Of a stretch of DNA of 64,000 bases, positions 50,962 to 58,871 are shown in pieces. The stretch spans positions 124,001 to 188,000 of the forward strand of contig JADJBM010000034.1 of NCBI GenBank assembly GCA_016703785.1, in the 5' to 3' direction. The notes below the pieces were generated by a model. The model worked only from the letters and a program-made list of their open reading frames with translations. It was not told the origin of the DNA and made no database searches. Each line of letters starts with the position of its first letter. Position 1 is the stretch's first letter. Both the position numbers and the translations under genes were made by a program. The stretch is from Betaproteobacteria bacterium (GTDB lineage: Bacteria > Pseudomonadota > Gammaproteobacteria > Burkholderiales > Rhodocyclaceae).

Positions 50962-51651
50962 TCAAGCAGTCCTGTAGCGCGTCGGGTCGGGCAGACCCGC
51001 GGCCTTGAAGCCGGCATGGCGCAGTCGGCAGGAGTCGCACAATCCGCAGGCCGCGCCGGCATCGTCGGCCTGATAGCAGGAGACGGTCAGTCCGTAATCG
51101 ACGCCGAGCGCCCCGCCCCGCCGGATGATATCGGCCTTGGTGAGGGCGATGAGAGGGGCATGGATGCGCAGCCGGGCGCCCTCGACAGCGGCCTTGGTGG
51201 CGAGATTGGCCATGGCCTCGAAAGCGGCGATGTATTCTGGCCGACAGTCCGGGTAGCCGGAGTAGTCGACCGCATTGACGCCGACAAAGATGTCGTGGGC
51301 GTCGAGCACCTCGGCCCAGGCCAGGGCCAGCGACAGCATGACGGTGTTGCGCGCCGGCACGTAGGTGGCCGGTATGCCCGGTTCGACGCCGCGCATAGGC
51401 ACGTCGATGCGGCGATCGGTCAGCGCCGAGCCGCCGAACTGGCCGAGGTCAACTTCGACCAGGCGGTGTTCGCGGGCGCCCAGTGCCATGGCGATGCAGG
51501 CGGCGGCTTCCAGTTCGGCCGCATGGCGCTGGCCATAGGCGATCGAAAGAGCGCGACAGGCATAACCCTCGCTGCGGGCAATGGCCAGTGTGGTGGCGGA
51601 ATCCAGTCCGCCCGAGAGCAGCACGACAGCACGTTTTTCTTTTGCAGTCAT
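50962..51651 (-). CDS. queC: 7-cyano-7-deazaguanine synthase
   Basis: 229 residues: PP-loop motif LLSGGLDSATT near residue 12, and a C-terminal zinc site CYQADDAGAACGLCDSCRLRHAGF. It makes preQ0 from carboxy-deazaguanine and ammonia with ATP, in queuosine biosynthesis. It is divergent from the MoaD-like gene. Confidence 0.95.
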   Translation of the reverse strand: MTAKEKRAVVLLSGGLDSATTLAIARSEGYACRALSIAYGQRHAAELEAAACIAMALGAREHRLVEVDLGQFGGSALTDRRIDVPMRGVEPGIPATYVPARNTVMLSLALAWAEVLDAHDIFVGVNAVDYSGYPDCRPEYIAAFEAMANLATKAAVEGARLRIHAPLIALTKADIIRRGGALGVDYGLTVSCYQADDAGAACGLCDSCRLRHAGFKAAGLPDPTRYRTA

Positions 51652-51656
51652 CGGGT

Positions 51657-51698
51657 TTGATGCGGGTCAAGTATTTCGAGTTGGGTCAAACATACCAT
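51657..51698 (+). promoter_or_regulatory. FNR/DNR-type box and -10, probable leaderless promoter of the MoaD-like gene
   Basis: TTGATGCGGGTCAA (51657-51670) matches the consensus. TACCAT (51693-51698) begins 29.5 bases from the box centre, so the predicted start is about 51705, one base before the ATG at 51706. On the minus strand the box would put the start inside queC, so it is assigned to the plus strand. Confidence 0.6.
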
Positions 51699-51705
51699 GC
51701 GCGCC

Positions 51706-51987
51706 ATGATCGAAGTTGAAGTCCATCTCTACAACAGCCTGGTCCGTTTTGTGCCCAGATATGAGCCGTTGCGGCTTGCCCTGCCCGATGGCGTTGCGCC
51801 CGCCGAAGTGGCGCGCCGGCTGGGCATTCCCGAGCGGGAAATCTTTGCTGCCTGGCGCAACGGCCACAACATCCTGCAGTCTTTCGGTGGCAGCTTCGAG
51901 GAAGGCGTCATCCTGAGCGACGGCGACCGCCTGGCGTTGTCCGGGCCGATTCCCTTTTCGCGGGCTTACGGCGCGCCGGTGTGCTGA
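51706..51987 (+). CDS. MoaD/ThiS-like beta-grasp protein lacking the C-terminal Gly-Gly
   Basis: 93 residues: MIEVEVHLYNSLVRFVPRYEPLRLALPDGVAPAEVARRLGIPEREIFAAWRNGH...SDGDRLALSGPIPFSRAYGAPVC. Length and pattern (short strand, LPDG, helix, SDGDRLAL near the end) fit the ubiquitin-like MoaD/ThiS fold. The C-terminus ends APVC, not the Gly-Gly needed for thiocarboxylate formation, so it is not a classical sulfur carrier. An upstream ATG at 51697 adds three residues. No Shine-Dalgarno sequence; see the promoter entry. Confidence 0.7.
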   Translation: MIEVEVHLYNSLVRFVPRYEPLRLALPDGVAPAEVARRLGIPEREIFAAWRNGHNILQSFGGSFEEGVILSDGDRLALSGPIPFSRAYGAPVC

Positions 51988-52000
51988 GTACGCCCGCATC

Positions 52001-52085
52001 GTCATCCCTGCGGAAATGGGGACCCGGGGTTTCATGGATTCCCGCTTCTGACCAAAGGAAATCCCTGCGGGACGCAGGGAATGAC
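52001..52085. repeat. Dispersed intergenic palindromic repeat
   Basis: GTCATCCCTGCG (52001-52012) and its near-complement CGCAGGGAATGAC (52073-52085) flank a GC-rich core with ACCCGGGGTTTCATGGATTCC. The layout resembles a widespread noncoding repeat class of proteobacteria, located between the MoaD-like gene and queE. No coding capacity. Confidence 0.65.
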
Positions 52086-52090
52086 AGAGG

Positions 52091-52744
52091 CTAGCGCCCT
52101 CTCTCCGCACCCCAAATGAGCTTGTGCAGCTGCAGCTGCACGCGCACCGGCAGGCGATCCCGCAGCACCCATTCGGCTAGCAGCTTCGGATCGAGCTTCC
52201 CGGCCACCGGGGACAGCAGCACCGGACAGATCGCATCGAGCTTGCGCTTGCGAATCGCCTCGCGCGCCCAGGCGTAATCCGCCTCATCGGCCAGCACGAT
52301 CTTGATTTCGTCCTGCGTGTTCAGATAGGGCAGGTTGCCCCACAGGTTCTTGTCTGTCTCTCCGGATGCCGGCGCCTTGAGGTCCATGATGCGCGAGACG
52401 CGCGAGTCGACAGCGGAAACATCCAGCGCGCCGCTGGTTTCCAGCGACACTGAGTACCCGGCATTGCACAGCGCGCCGAGCAGTGGCAGGCAGGCCTTCT
52501 GTGCCAGCGGCTCGCCCCCGGTGACGCAGACCTGCCTGGCGCCGTGCTTCGCCACTTCGATCAGCACGTCGCCCAGGGTCAGGGTCTCGCCGCCGCTGAA
52601 GGCATACTCCGTGTCGCACCAGGTGCAGCGCAATGGGCAGCCGGTCAGCCGAACGAACACCGTGGGCAGGCCGGCGCGGCTGCTTTCACCCTGCAGGGAG
52701 TGGAAGATTTCGCTGACGCGCAGTTTGGCGGAATGATCGGTCAC
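52091..52744 (-). CDS. queE: 7-carboxy-7-deazaguanine synthase
   Basis: 217-residue radical SAM enzyme: FVRLTGCPLRCTWCDTEYAF holds CxxxCxxC for the [4Fe-4S] cluster, and GGEPLAQ the SAM motif. It converts carboxy-tetrahydropterin to CDG, the step before QueC. It lies near queC, separated by the MoaD-like gene on the other strand. Confidence 0.94.
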   Translation of the reverse strand: MTDHSAKLRVSEIFHSLQGESSRAGLPTVFVRLTGCPLRCTWCDTEYAFSGGETLTLGDVLIEVAKHGARQVCVTGGEPLAQKACLPLLGALCNAGYSVSLETSGALDVSAVDSRVSRIMDLKAPASGETDKNLWGNLPYLNTQDEIKIVLADEADYAWAREAIRKRKLDAICPVLLSPVAGKLDPKLLAEWVLRDRLPVRVQLQLHKLIWGAERGR

Positions 52745-52814
52745 GCAGCGTGGCTCGCGATCGTCGGAGCGGCATTCATGCCGAGATGACCAGGGCTATG
52801 CTGGCCGGCCCGCG

Positions 52815-53555
52815 CTAGCGTCTCTTGGCGAGGCGCTGTTTGGCCACTGTTGCCGCGGCGCTGGCGGGATACTTGGCGACCAATGCTTCCAGGGTCTTCC
52901 TTGCGCCCTTGGCATCGCCGGATTCCTGCTGGCAGTTAGCCTGTCCGAGCAGTGCATCAGGCGCCTTGGCATCGTCAGGCCAGGTAGCGGACAGTTTGCC
53001 GAAGAGATCCAGGGCCTTCTTGTATTCGCCGAGCTGGTAATGCGCGCTGCCGGCCCAGTAATGCGCCGACGGCTGGAAGAGGCTGGCAGGATAGGCCTTG
53101 ATGAAATTGAGGAAGGCGTTCATCGCGTCCTTGTGCTTGCCGGCCTTGAAGAGATTCAAGGCCGCCTCGTAGTCGCGGGTCTCCGCAGCCGGGTCGGCCG
53201 CCGGCTTGGCCTCGCCCGGCCGAGTTTCCGTGCCGACCTGCGGCTCCAGTTTGCGCAAGCGGTTGTCGAGGTCGACATAGAAGTCCTTCTGCCGTTTTTG
53301 CGTGGACTCGATCTCGTGGGTCAATACCTCGACCTGCCCGCGCAGCTTGGCCACCTCGGCCTTGAGCGCCTCGATCTGGTTGGCCAGTTCGATCTGGCCG
53401 CGCGAAACGGCTTCCAGCTTGTCGAGACGCTGCGCTTGTTGTTCGACAGTGGCCTTCAGCTTGGCGACGCTCTCACGGGCTTCGTTGTCCGGGAACAGGG
53501 CGTGCGCCGGCAGGGCGGCGGCGAGCAGCGCAATCGGGAGCAGGCGGCGAATCAC
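52815..53555 (-). CDS. cpoB: Tol-Pal-associated coordinator CpoB (YbgF)
   Basis: 246 residues: signal peptide (1-19), a coiled coil (about 25-100, ESVAKLKATVEQQAQRLDKLEAV...) and C-terminal TPR repeats (YEAALNLFKAGKHKDAMNAFLNFIKAYPASLFQPSAHYWAGSAHYQLGEYKKAL...). CpoB links peptidoglycan synthesis with outer-membrane constriction through Tol. It is the last gene of the tol-pal run. Confidence 0.92.
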   Translation of the reverse strand: MIRRLLPIALLAAALPAHALFPDNEARESVAKLKATVEQQAQRLDKLEAVSRGQIELANQIEALKAEVAKLRGQVEVLTHEIESTQKRQKDFYVDLDNRLRKLEPQVGTETRPGEAKPAADPAAETRDYEAALNLFKAGKHKDAMNAFLNFIKAYPASLFQPSAHYWAGSAHYQLGEYKKALDLFGKLSATWPDDAKAPDALLGQANCQQESGDAKGARKTLEALVAKYPASAAATVAKQRLAKRR

Positions 53556-53558
53556 GAA

Positions 53559-54086
53559 TCAGAACTCGCCGGTGTAGAGCATGTCGTCGCGGCGATTCTG
53601 CGACCAGCAGCCCTCATTCGCCTCGCTGCAGCGGGGCTTTTCTTCGCCCAGGCTGACGGCTTCGACCTGGTCTTCACGGGCGCCGAGCAGGGTGAGCATT
53701 TTCTTCAGTGCTTCGGCCCGCTTCTGGCCCAGCGCGAGGTTGTACTCGCGGCTGCCGCGCTCGTCGGTGTTGCCCTGGATGAGCATCTTCATCTTCGGGT
53801 TGTCGCGCAGGAACCTGGCGTGCGCCTCGACCAGCGCCTTGAACTCGTCCTTGATGACGTAGCTGTCGTAGTCGAAGAAGACGCTGCGCTTGGCCAGCAC
53901 GCCTTGCTTGACGGCCGCCAGCGCTGCGCCCATCGGGTCGACCGCCGTGACCGGCTTGACTTCGGTGCCTTCGATTCTCTTTGCACCGCGGTCTTCCACC
54001 GGGGCACCTGACTGCTCCGGCTCGCCGGTCGTGCCGCAGCCGGCAATCAGGGCTGCACCCAGAATAATCATCAGTTCCTTGCGCAT
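53559..54086 (-). CDS. pal: Peptidoglycan-associated lipoprotein
   Basis: 175 residues with a lipobox (LIAGC, C17) and an OmpA-like peptidoglycan-binding domain: VFFDYDSYVIKDEFKALVEAHARFL and MLIQGNTDERGSREYNLALGQKRA. It anchors the outer membrane to peptidoglycan and TolB. The ATG at 54086 starts the signal. Confidence 0.95.
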   Translation of the reverse strand: MRKELMIILGAALIAGCGTTGEPEQSGAPVEDRGAKRIEGTEVKPVTAVDPMGAALAAVKQGVLAKRSVFFDYDSYVIKDEFKALVEAHARFLRDNPKMKMLIQGNTDERGSREYNLALGQKRAEALKKMLTLLGAREDQVEAVSLGEEKPRCSEANEGCWSQNRRDDMLYTGEF

Positions 54087-54106
54087 AGTCTTATCTCCAT
54101 TTTCGA

Positions 54107-55381
54107 TCAATGTTTCAGAAAGGGGCCCCATGCCGGCTCGCGCACGTCACCCGCCTGCACCGACAGCTTCTGCTTGACGCGACCGTCGCTGGAAACGGCG
54201 GCGAGCACGCCGCGTCCGCCGATCTCGGAAGCGTAGAGGATCATGCGGCCGTTGGGGGCGAAGCTGGGCGACTCGTCCTTGTCGGAATCGGTAAGGATCT
54301 GCGTCTGGCGGGTGGCGAGGTCCATCAGGGTGAGCTGGAAGCGGCCGCCGTTGCGCGAGACATACGCCATGCTCTTGCCGTCGGGCGACAGGCGCGGCGT
54401 GACGTTGTAGCTGCCCTCGAAGGTGATGCGCTGGGCCGTGCCGCCGCCTGCCTCGATACGGTAGGCCTGCGGACTGCCGCCGCGATCCGAGGTGAAGTAG
54501 ATGAATTTGCCGTCGGGAGAGAAGAAGGGCTCGGTGTCGATGCCGGCAGAAGAGGCCAGGCGCACTACGCCGCTGCCGTCGGCATTGAGCGAATAGAGCT
54601 GCGAAGCACCGTCCTTGGTCAGCACCACCGCAAGCTTGTTGCCGTCCGGCGCCCAGGCAGGGGCGGAATTGGAGCCCTTGAAATTGGCAGCGACATGGCG
54701 CCGGCCGGTGGCGAGGGAATGCACATAGACGACCGGCTTCTTCGATTCGAAGGAGACGTAGGCGAGACGGGTGCCATCTGGCGACCAGGCTGGCGAGATG
54801 ATCGGCTCGCGCGAGGCCAGCGCCGTCTGCGCGTTCATGCCGTCGGCGTCGGCGATCTGCAGTTCGAAGCGGCCGGCGCTCTTGACGACGTAGGCGATGC
54901 GGGTGGAAAAGATGCCCGGCTCGCCGAGCAGCTTCTCATAGACGAAATCGGCGATGCGGTGGCCCGTTGCGCGCCCCTGCTGGGCCGTCATGACGTAGGC
55001 CAGGCCACCCAGCGAGACCTGCTTCTGCACGTCGTGCAGGCGGAAGCGCACCTCGAAGCGGCCGTTGGAGGCCGGTGCGACGCTGCCGACCACGAGGGCG
55101 TCGGCGCCGCGCGATTTCCAGTCGGCGAAATTGACGGCGGCATTCTCGCCCAGCGACGTGCCGGCCTCGACCAGCTTGAACAGGCCGCTACGCTCGAGGT
55201 CGGCGCGCACCACCATGGCGACGGCGCGCGAGACGCCGGGCTCGCCGACGAAGTCGGTGATGGCGATGGGGATGCGATTCGCCCCGGCGCCGGTGATCTC
55301 GATGGTGAGCTGGGCGCGCGCGGCAAAGGACAGCGCGAAGACAACAAGGGCGAACAGGACGCGGCTGAAGACGGTCATCAT
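54107..55381 (-). CDS. tolB: Tol-Pal system periplasmic protein TolB
   Basis: 424 residues: signal peptide (about 1-23), N-terminal alpha/beta domain and a six-bladed beta-propeller with repeated SPDGxxxAYVS-like motifs (SPDGTRLAYVSFES, APDGNKLAVVL, SPDGKFIYFTSDRGG, SPDGKSMAYVSRNGG). It binds Pal and TolA. A second Met lies at 55378; either could start translation. Confidence 0.95.
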   Translation of the reverse strand: MMTVFSRVLFALVVFALSFAARAQLTIEITGAGANRIPIAITDFVGEPGVSRAVAMVVRADLERSGLFKLVEAGTSLGENAAVNFADWKSRGADALVVGSVAPASNGRFEVRFRLHDVQKQVSLGGLAYVMTAQQGRATGHRIADFVYEKLLGEPGIFSTRIAYVVKSAGRFELQIADADGMNAQTALASREPIISPAWSPDGTRLAYVSFESKKPVVYVHSLATGRRHVAANFKGSNSAPAWAPDGNKLAVVLTKDGASQLYSLNADGSGVVRLASSAGIDTEPFFSPDGKFIYFTSDRGGSPQAYRIEAGGGTAQRITFEGSYNVTPRLSPDGKSMAYVSRNGGRFQLTLMDLATRQTQILTDSDKDESPSFAPNGRMILYASEIGGRGVLAAVSSDGRVKQKLSVQAGDVREPAWGPFLKH

Positions 55382-55481
55382 CTCTGAGATGTAGGGGTTG
55401 TCGTCGAATTATACATTCTAGCTACGGCTGCTACGCTTAACCTCCCCGCGCAGGTCAGTCCTCGCTGAAGCTTTGCCCTCC

Positions 55482-56261
55482 TCATTCCTCGAGCGGCCGG
55501 AACTTCAGCTCCAGGCTACGGCTGAAGAGATCGCCCTGTTCCGGCTTGGGCAGCGGGCTCGACTTGAGGATGGCGCGCTCCACGGCGCTGTCATAGGCGG
55601 CATGGCCGCTGGATTTCCTCAGCTTGACGCTGAGTATCTCGCCGCTCGGCAGCTGTACGACATCGAAGATCGCCTCGGGGTTCCCCTTGATGTCGGGCGG
55701 CAACACGATGTTGCCCTTGATCTTGCCCTTGATCTTGCCGATATAGTCTGCCGTGGCCTTGCTGCGCGCGGAGGCGGCCTGGGCCGACTTGATTTGCGCC
55801 AGCTCCTGCTCGGCCTTGCGCGCTTCTATTTGCTGCTGTTCGCGCTTCATCGCCTCCGCCATGAGCTGGCGGCTTGCCCTGTCGGGCTCCGGCTTCGGTT
55901 CGACTTTCGGTTGCGGCTTGGGCTCGGGCTTCGGTTTTTCCTTCTCCTTGAGCGCGATGTCGGGCTTGGGCGGGGCGGGCTTCGGCTCGACTTTCGGTTC
56001 CGGCTTGGGTACGGGCTTCGGTTCCGGCTTGGTTTCGATTTTCGGCGGCGGCGCGGGTTCGGGTACCGGTGGCGTGACAACCGGGGGTACGGGAGGGGAA
56101 GGCACGGCACGCACCAGTTCCACTTCGACCGCGGCGGGCGGCGCCGTCTGCCAGCGGATGCCGTAGATCAGCAGGGTCGCCAGGGCGATATGCACCAGCG
56201 CGGCGAATGCGGCCGAAACTTTCTTGCCGGGCTCCTCGCGCGAGTCGAAAACGGCGCTCAT
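55482..56261 (-). CDS. tolA: Tol-Pal system protein TolA
   Basis: 259 residues: N-terminal transmembrane helix (about 16-34), a Pro/Lys/Glu-rich periplasmic spacer (residues 60-130, repeats of KPEPK), a coiled-coil stretch and a C-terminal TonB/TolA-like domain (GNPEAIFDVVQLPSGEILSVKLRKSSG). It transmits TolQR energy to the outer membrane. It overlaps tolR by 4 bases. Confidence 0.94.
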   Translation of the reverse strand: MSAVFDSREEPGKKVSAAFAALVHIALATLLIYGIRWQTAPPAAVEVELVRAVPSPPVPPVVTPPVPEPAPPPKIETKPEPKPVPKPEPKVEPKPAPPKPDIALKEKEKPKPEPKPQPKVEPKPEPDRASRQLMAEAMKREQQQIEARKAEQELAQIKSAQAASARSKATADYIGKIKGKIKGNIVLPPDIKGNPEAIFDVVQLPSGEILSVKLRKSSGHAAYDSAVERAILKSSPLPKPEQGDLFSRSLELKFRPLEE

Positions 56262-56662
56262 TGCCCTTGCTGCACCAGCAGGCCGACGCGAACGACCTGC
56301 TGCTTCTGCAGTGCATCCATCACCTGCATGACGGCCTCGTAGCGCACACTCTTGTCGCCGGCGACGACGACGGCCTGCTGCGGGTTCTTCTTCTGGGCCT
56401 CGGTGACGAGCTGCATCAGTTCCTCGCGCGTGACATCGCGCGGCGCTTCGTTCGACGTGGCGCGGAAGGCCAGCGTCTGGTCCGCCTTGACGATCACCTG
56501 GAGCGGGTCGGACGGCGCCTGGGAGGCCTTGCCTACCGTCGGCACGTCCACTGTCGCGACCTGGATGAGCGGCGCCGTCACCATGAAGATGACGAGCAGC
56601 ACCAGCATCACGTCGATGTAGGGCACGACGTTGATTTGATTCATTAGCCTGCGCTGTCGCAT
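56258..56662 (-). CDS. tolR: Tol-Pal system protein TolR
   Basis: 134 residues: one helix with the essential Asp (VVPYIDVMLVLLVIFMV) and a periplasmic domain. ExbD/TolR family, working with TolQ to harvest proton motive force. It lies 9 bases downstream of tolQ. Confidence 0.95.
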   Translation of the reverse strand: MRQRRLMNQINVVPYIDVMLVLLVIFMVTAPLIQVATVDVPTVGKASQAPSDPLQVIVKADQTLAFRATSNEAPRDVTREELMQLVTEAQKKNPQQAVVVAGDKSVRYEAVMQVMDALQKQQVVRVGLLVQQGQ

Positions 56663-56671
56663 TGGCGTGCC

Positions 56672-57349
56672 TTACCTCAACTGCCTTTGCAGGATGTTGG
56701 AGAACTCCTCCGTGAAGCTCTCGAAGCGGATGCTGACGCGGTCGATGTCGTGGGCGAAGCGGTTGTAGGCGACCACGGCAGGGATGGCGGCGAAGAGGCC
56801 GATGGCGGTTGCGACCAGCGCTTCGGCGATGCCCGGCGCGACATGCGCCAGGGTGGCTGAACTGACGTTGGCCAGCCCGCGGAAGGCGTTCATGATGCCC
56901 CACACCGTGCCGAACAGGCCGACGTAGGGGCTGACCGAGCCGACCGAGGCGAGAAAGGCCAGGTGTGCCTCGAGGTTGTCCATCTCGCGCTGATAGGTGG
57001 CGCGCATGGCGCGCCGCGCGCCATCGACGATGGTGGTCTGATCAAGCGACTTCTGTCCGCGCAGCTTGGTGAACTCGCGGTAGCCGGCCTCGAAGATGCG
57101 TTCGAGCGCGCCGGCGCTGTGGCGGTCGTTGACCGCGCTCTGGTAAAGCGAATTGAGGTCGCCGCCGCTCCAGAAATCGCGCTCGAACTGGTCGGTCTTG
57201 GCGCGCGCATCGCGGATGGCGAACCACTTGCGGAAGATCCAGTACCAGGACATGAAGGACACTACCGCCAGCAGCAGCATGACGCCCTTGACGAGGACGC
57301 TGGCGCCGGCGATGAGCGAAAGGATGGACATATCCGTGGTGACGTTCAT
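56672..57349 (-). CDS. tolQ: Tol-Pal system protein TolQ
   Basis: 225 residues with three helices; SVSPYVGLFGTVWGIMNAFRGL is the ExbB/TolQ channel motif. Forms the proton-driven motor with TolR. It overlaps ybgC by 4 bases. Confidence 0.95.
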   Translation of the reverse strand: MNVTTDMSILSLIAGASVLVKGVMLLLAVVSFMSWYWIFRKWFAIRDARAKTDQFERDFWSGGDLNSLYQSAVNDRHSAGALERIFEAGYREFTKLRGQKSLDQTTIVDGARRAMRATYQREMDNLEAHLAFLASVGSVSPYVGLFGTVWGIMNAFRGLANVSSATLAHVAPGIAEALVATAIGLFAAIPAVVAYNRFAHDIDRVSIRFESFTEEFSNILQRQLR

Positions 57350-57771
57350 GGTGCTCCCATTTTTCTTCTGATCTCCTCCGGCAAGGCGGCCGGCTTCATC
57401 TTCCTGGCGTCCAGGCAGGCGATGCGGACGCTCGCTTCGACCAGGGTTTCGCCTGCGCGTTCAATGCGCTGACTGAGCGTGATCTGGGCGCGTCCGGCCA
57501 AAGTCAGCTCCGTCACCACGGCGAGCAGGTCGTCCAGCCGCGCCGGCTTCAGGTATTCGATGTTGAGCGAGCGCACGGCGAAGACGATGCCGGCCTTCTG
57601 AGCCAGTTGCAGCTGCTCGACACCCAGCGCCCTCAGCCATTCGGTGCGTCCCCTTTCCATGAAGCGCAGATAACCGGCGTAATAAACGATGCCCGCCGTG
57701 TCGGTGTCTTCGTAATACACGCGCACCGGGAAGGAAAACGATCCAGGTGCGGATTGGCTGACAGGCGTCAT
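57346..57771 (-). CDS. ybgC: Acyl-CoA thioesterase YbgC (hotdog fold)
   Basis: 141 residues: VRVYYEDTDTAGIVYYAGYLRFMERGRTEWLRALG carries the catalytic Asp and conserved motif of the 4-hydroxybenzoyl-CoA thioesterase-like YbgC family. The gene is commonly first in the tol-pal operon, as here. Confidence 0.93.
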   Translation of the reverse strand: MTPVSQSAPGSFSFPVRVYYEDTDTAGIVYYAGYLRFMERGRTEWLRALGVEQLQLAQKAGIVFAVRSLNIEYLKPARLDDLLAVVTELTLAGRAQITLSQRIERAGETLVEASVRIACLDARKMKPAALPEEIRRKMGAP

Positions 57772-57833
57772 GCCGGCATTTTACCCCAGCGCTTATATCG
57801 TCCGGAGTTAACGCCACAGGCGGCAATTCGGGG

Positions 57834-58871
57834 TTATTGGCCCCAGAGTTCCCCGCTGCCGTTCTGGCTCGGGGCGGCCAGGCCGAAGTGCCGCCAGGTG
57901 GCGGCCGTGGCCATGCGACCGCGCGGCGTGCGCTGCAAATAACCCTGCTGGATGAGGTAGGGCTCGAGCACGTCCTCGATGGTGTCGCGCGCCTCGCCGA
58001 TGGCCGCCGCCAGATTGTCGAGTCCGACCGGGCCGCCGCCAAACTTTTCCAGAACGGCGCCGAGCAGCTTGCGGTCCATGATGTCGAGTCCGATGTGGTC
58101 GACGTCGAGCATGGTCAGGGCCGCATCGGCGACCGGCTGCGTGATGTCGCCTTCCGCCCTGACCTCGGCGAAGTCGCGCACGCGGCGCAGCAGACGGTTG
58201 GCGATGCGCGGCGTGCCGCGGGCGCGGCGGGCGATCTCGAAGGCACCTTCCGCGGCGATCTCCACCTTCAGCAGCTGCGAGGAGCGCGTGACGATCTTCG
58301 TCAGCTCCTCCGGCGTGTAGAACTCCAGCCGCGAGACGATGCCGAAGCGGTCGCGCAGGGGGTTGGTCAGCATGCCGGCGCGGGTGGTGGCGCCGACCAG
58401 GGTGAAAGGCGGCAGGTCGAGCTTCACCGAGCGCGCCGCCGGCCCCTCGCCGATCATGATGTCGATCTGGAAGTCCTCCAGTGCCGGGTAGAGGATTTCC
58501 TCCACCACCGGCGAGAGGCGGTGGATCTCGTCGATGAAGAGAACGTCGTGCGGCTCGAGGTTGGTGAGGATGGCGGCGAGATCGCCCGCGCGCTCCAGCA
58601 CCGGGCCGGAGGTGTGGCGCAGGTTGACGCCCATTTCGTGGGCGATGATGTGCGCCAGGGTGGTCTTGCCGAGGCCGGGCGGGCCGAAGAGCAGGACATG
58701 GTCGAGCGCTTCGCTGCGTTTTCTTGCCGCCTCGATGAAGATGGAGAGCTGGCCGCGGATTTTCTGCTGGCCGACATAGTCTTCCAGCTTGCGCGGCCGC
58801 AGGGCGCGCTCGATCTGCGCCTCCTGCGTGGATTCGGGCGTGGCGGAAATCAGGCGATCGGTTTCGATCAT
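57834..58871 (-). CDS. ruvB: Holliday junction branch migration ATPase RuvB
   Basis: 345 residues: AAA+ domain with Walker A FGPPGLGKTT, Walker B LFIDEIHRL and sensor GATTRAG, plus the winged-helix C-terminus (GYLQRTPRGRMAT). It drives branch migration with RuvA. It is separated from ruvA by the AI-2E gene, which it overlaps by 4 bases. Confidence 0.97.
   Translation of the reverse strand: MIETDRLISATPESTQEAQIERALRPRKLEDYVGQQKIRGQLSIFIEAARKRSEALDHVLLFGPPGLGKTTLAHIIAHEMGVNLRHTSGPVLERAGDLAAILTNLEPHDVLFIDEIHRLSPVVEEILYPALEDFQIDIMIGEGPAARSVKLDLPPFTLVGATTRAGMLTNPLRDRFGIVSRLEFYTPEELTKIVTRSSQLLKVEIAAEGAFEIARRARGTPRIANRLLRRVRDFAEVRAEGDITQPVADAALTMLDVDHIGLDIMDRKLLGAVLEKFGGGPVGLDNLAAAIGEARDTIEDVLEPYLIQQGYLQRTPRGRMATAATWRHFGLAAPSQNGSGELWGQ

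Noticed and set aside
55981..56040. CGACTTTCGG words in tolA as extra copies of the CTGACTTT octamer
   Set aside because: They differ at the second base and arise from the KVEPK-type coding repeats.
55870..56110. Short tandem repeats (KPEPK-coding) in tolA, at first sight a repeat array
   Set aside because: They encode the ordinary Pro/Lys-rich spacer of TolA; no CRISPR-like spacing or identical repeats.
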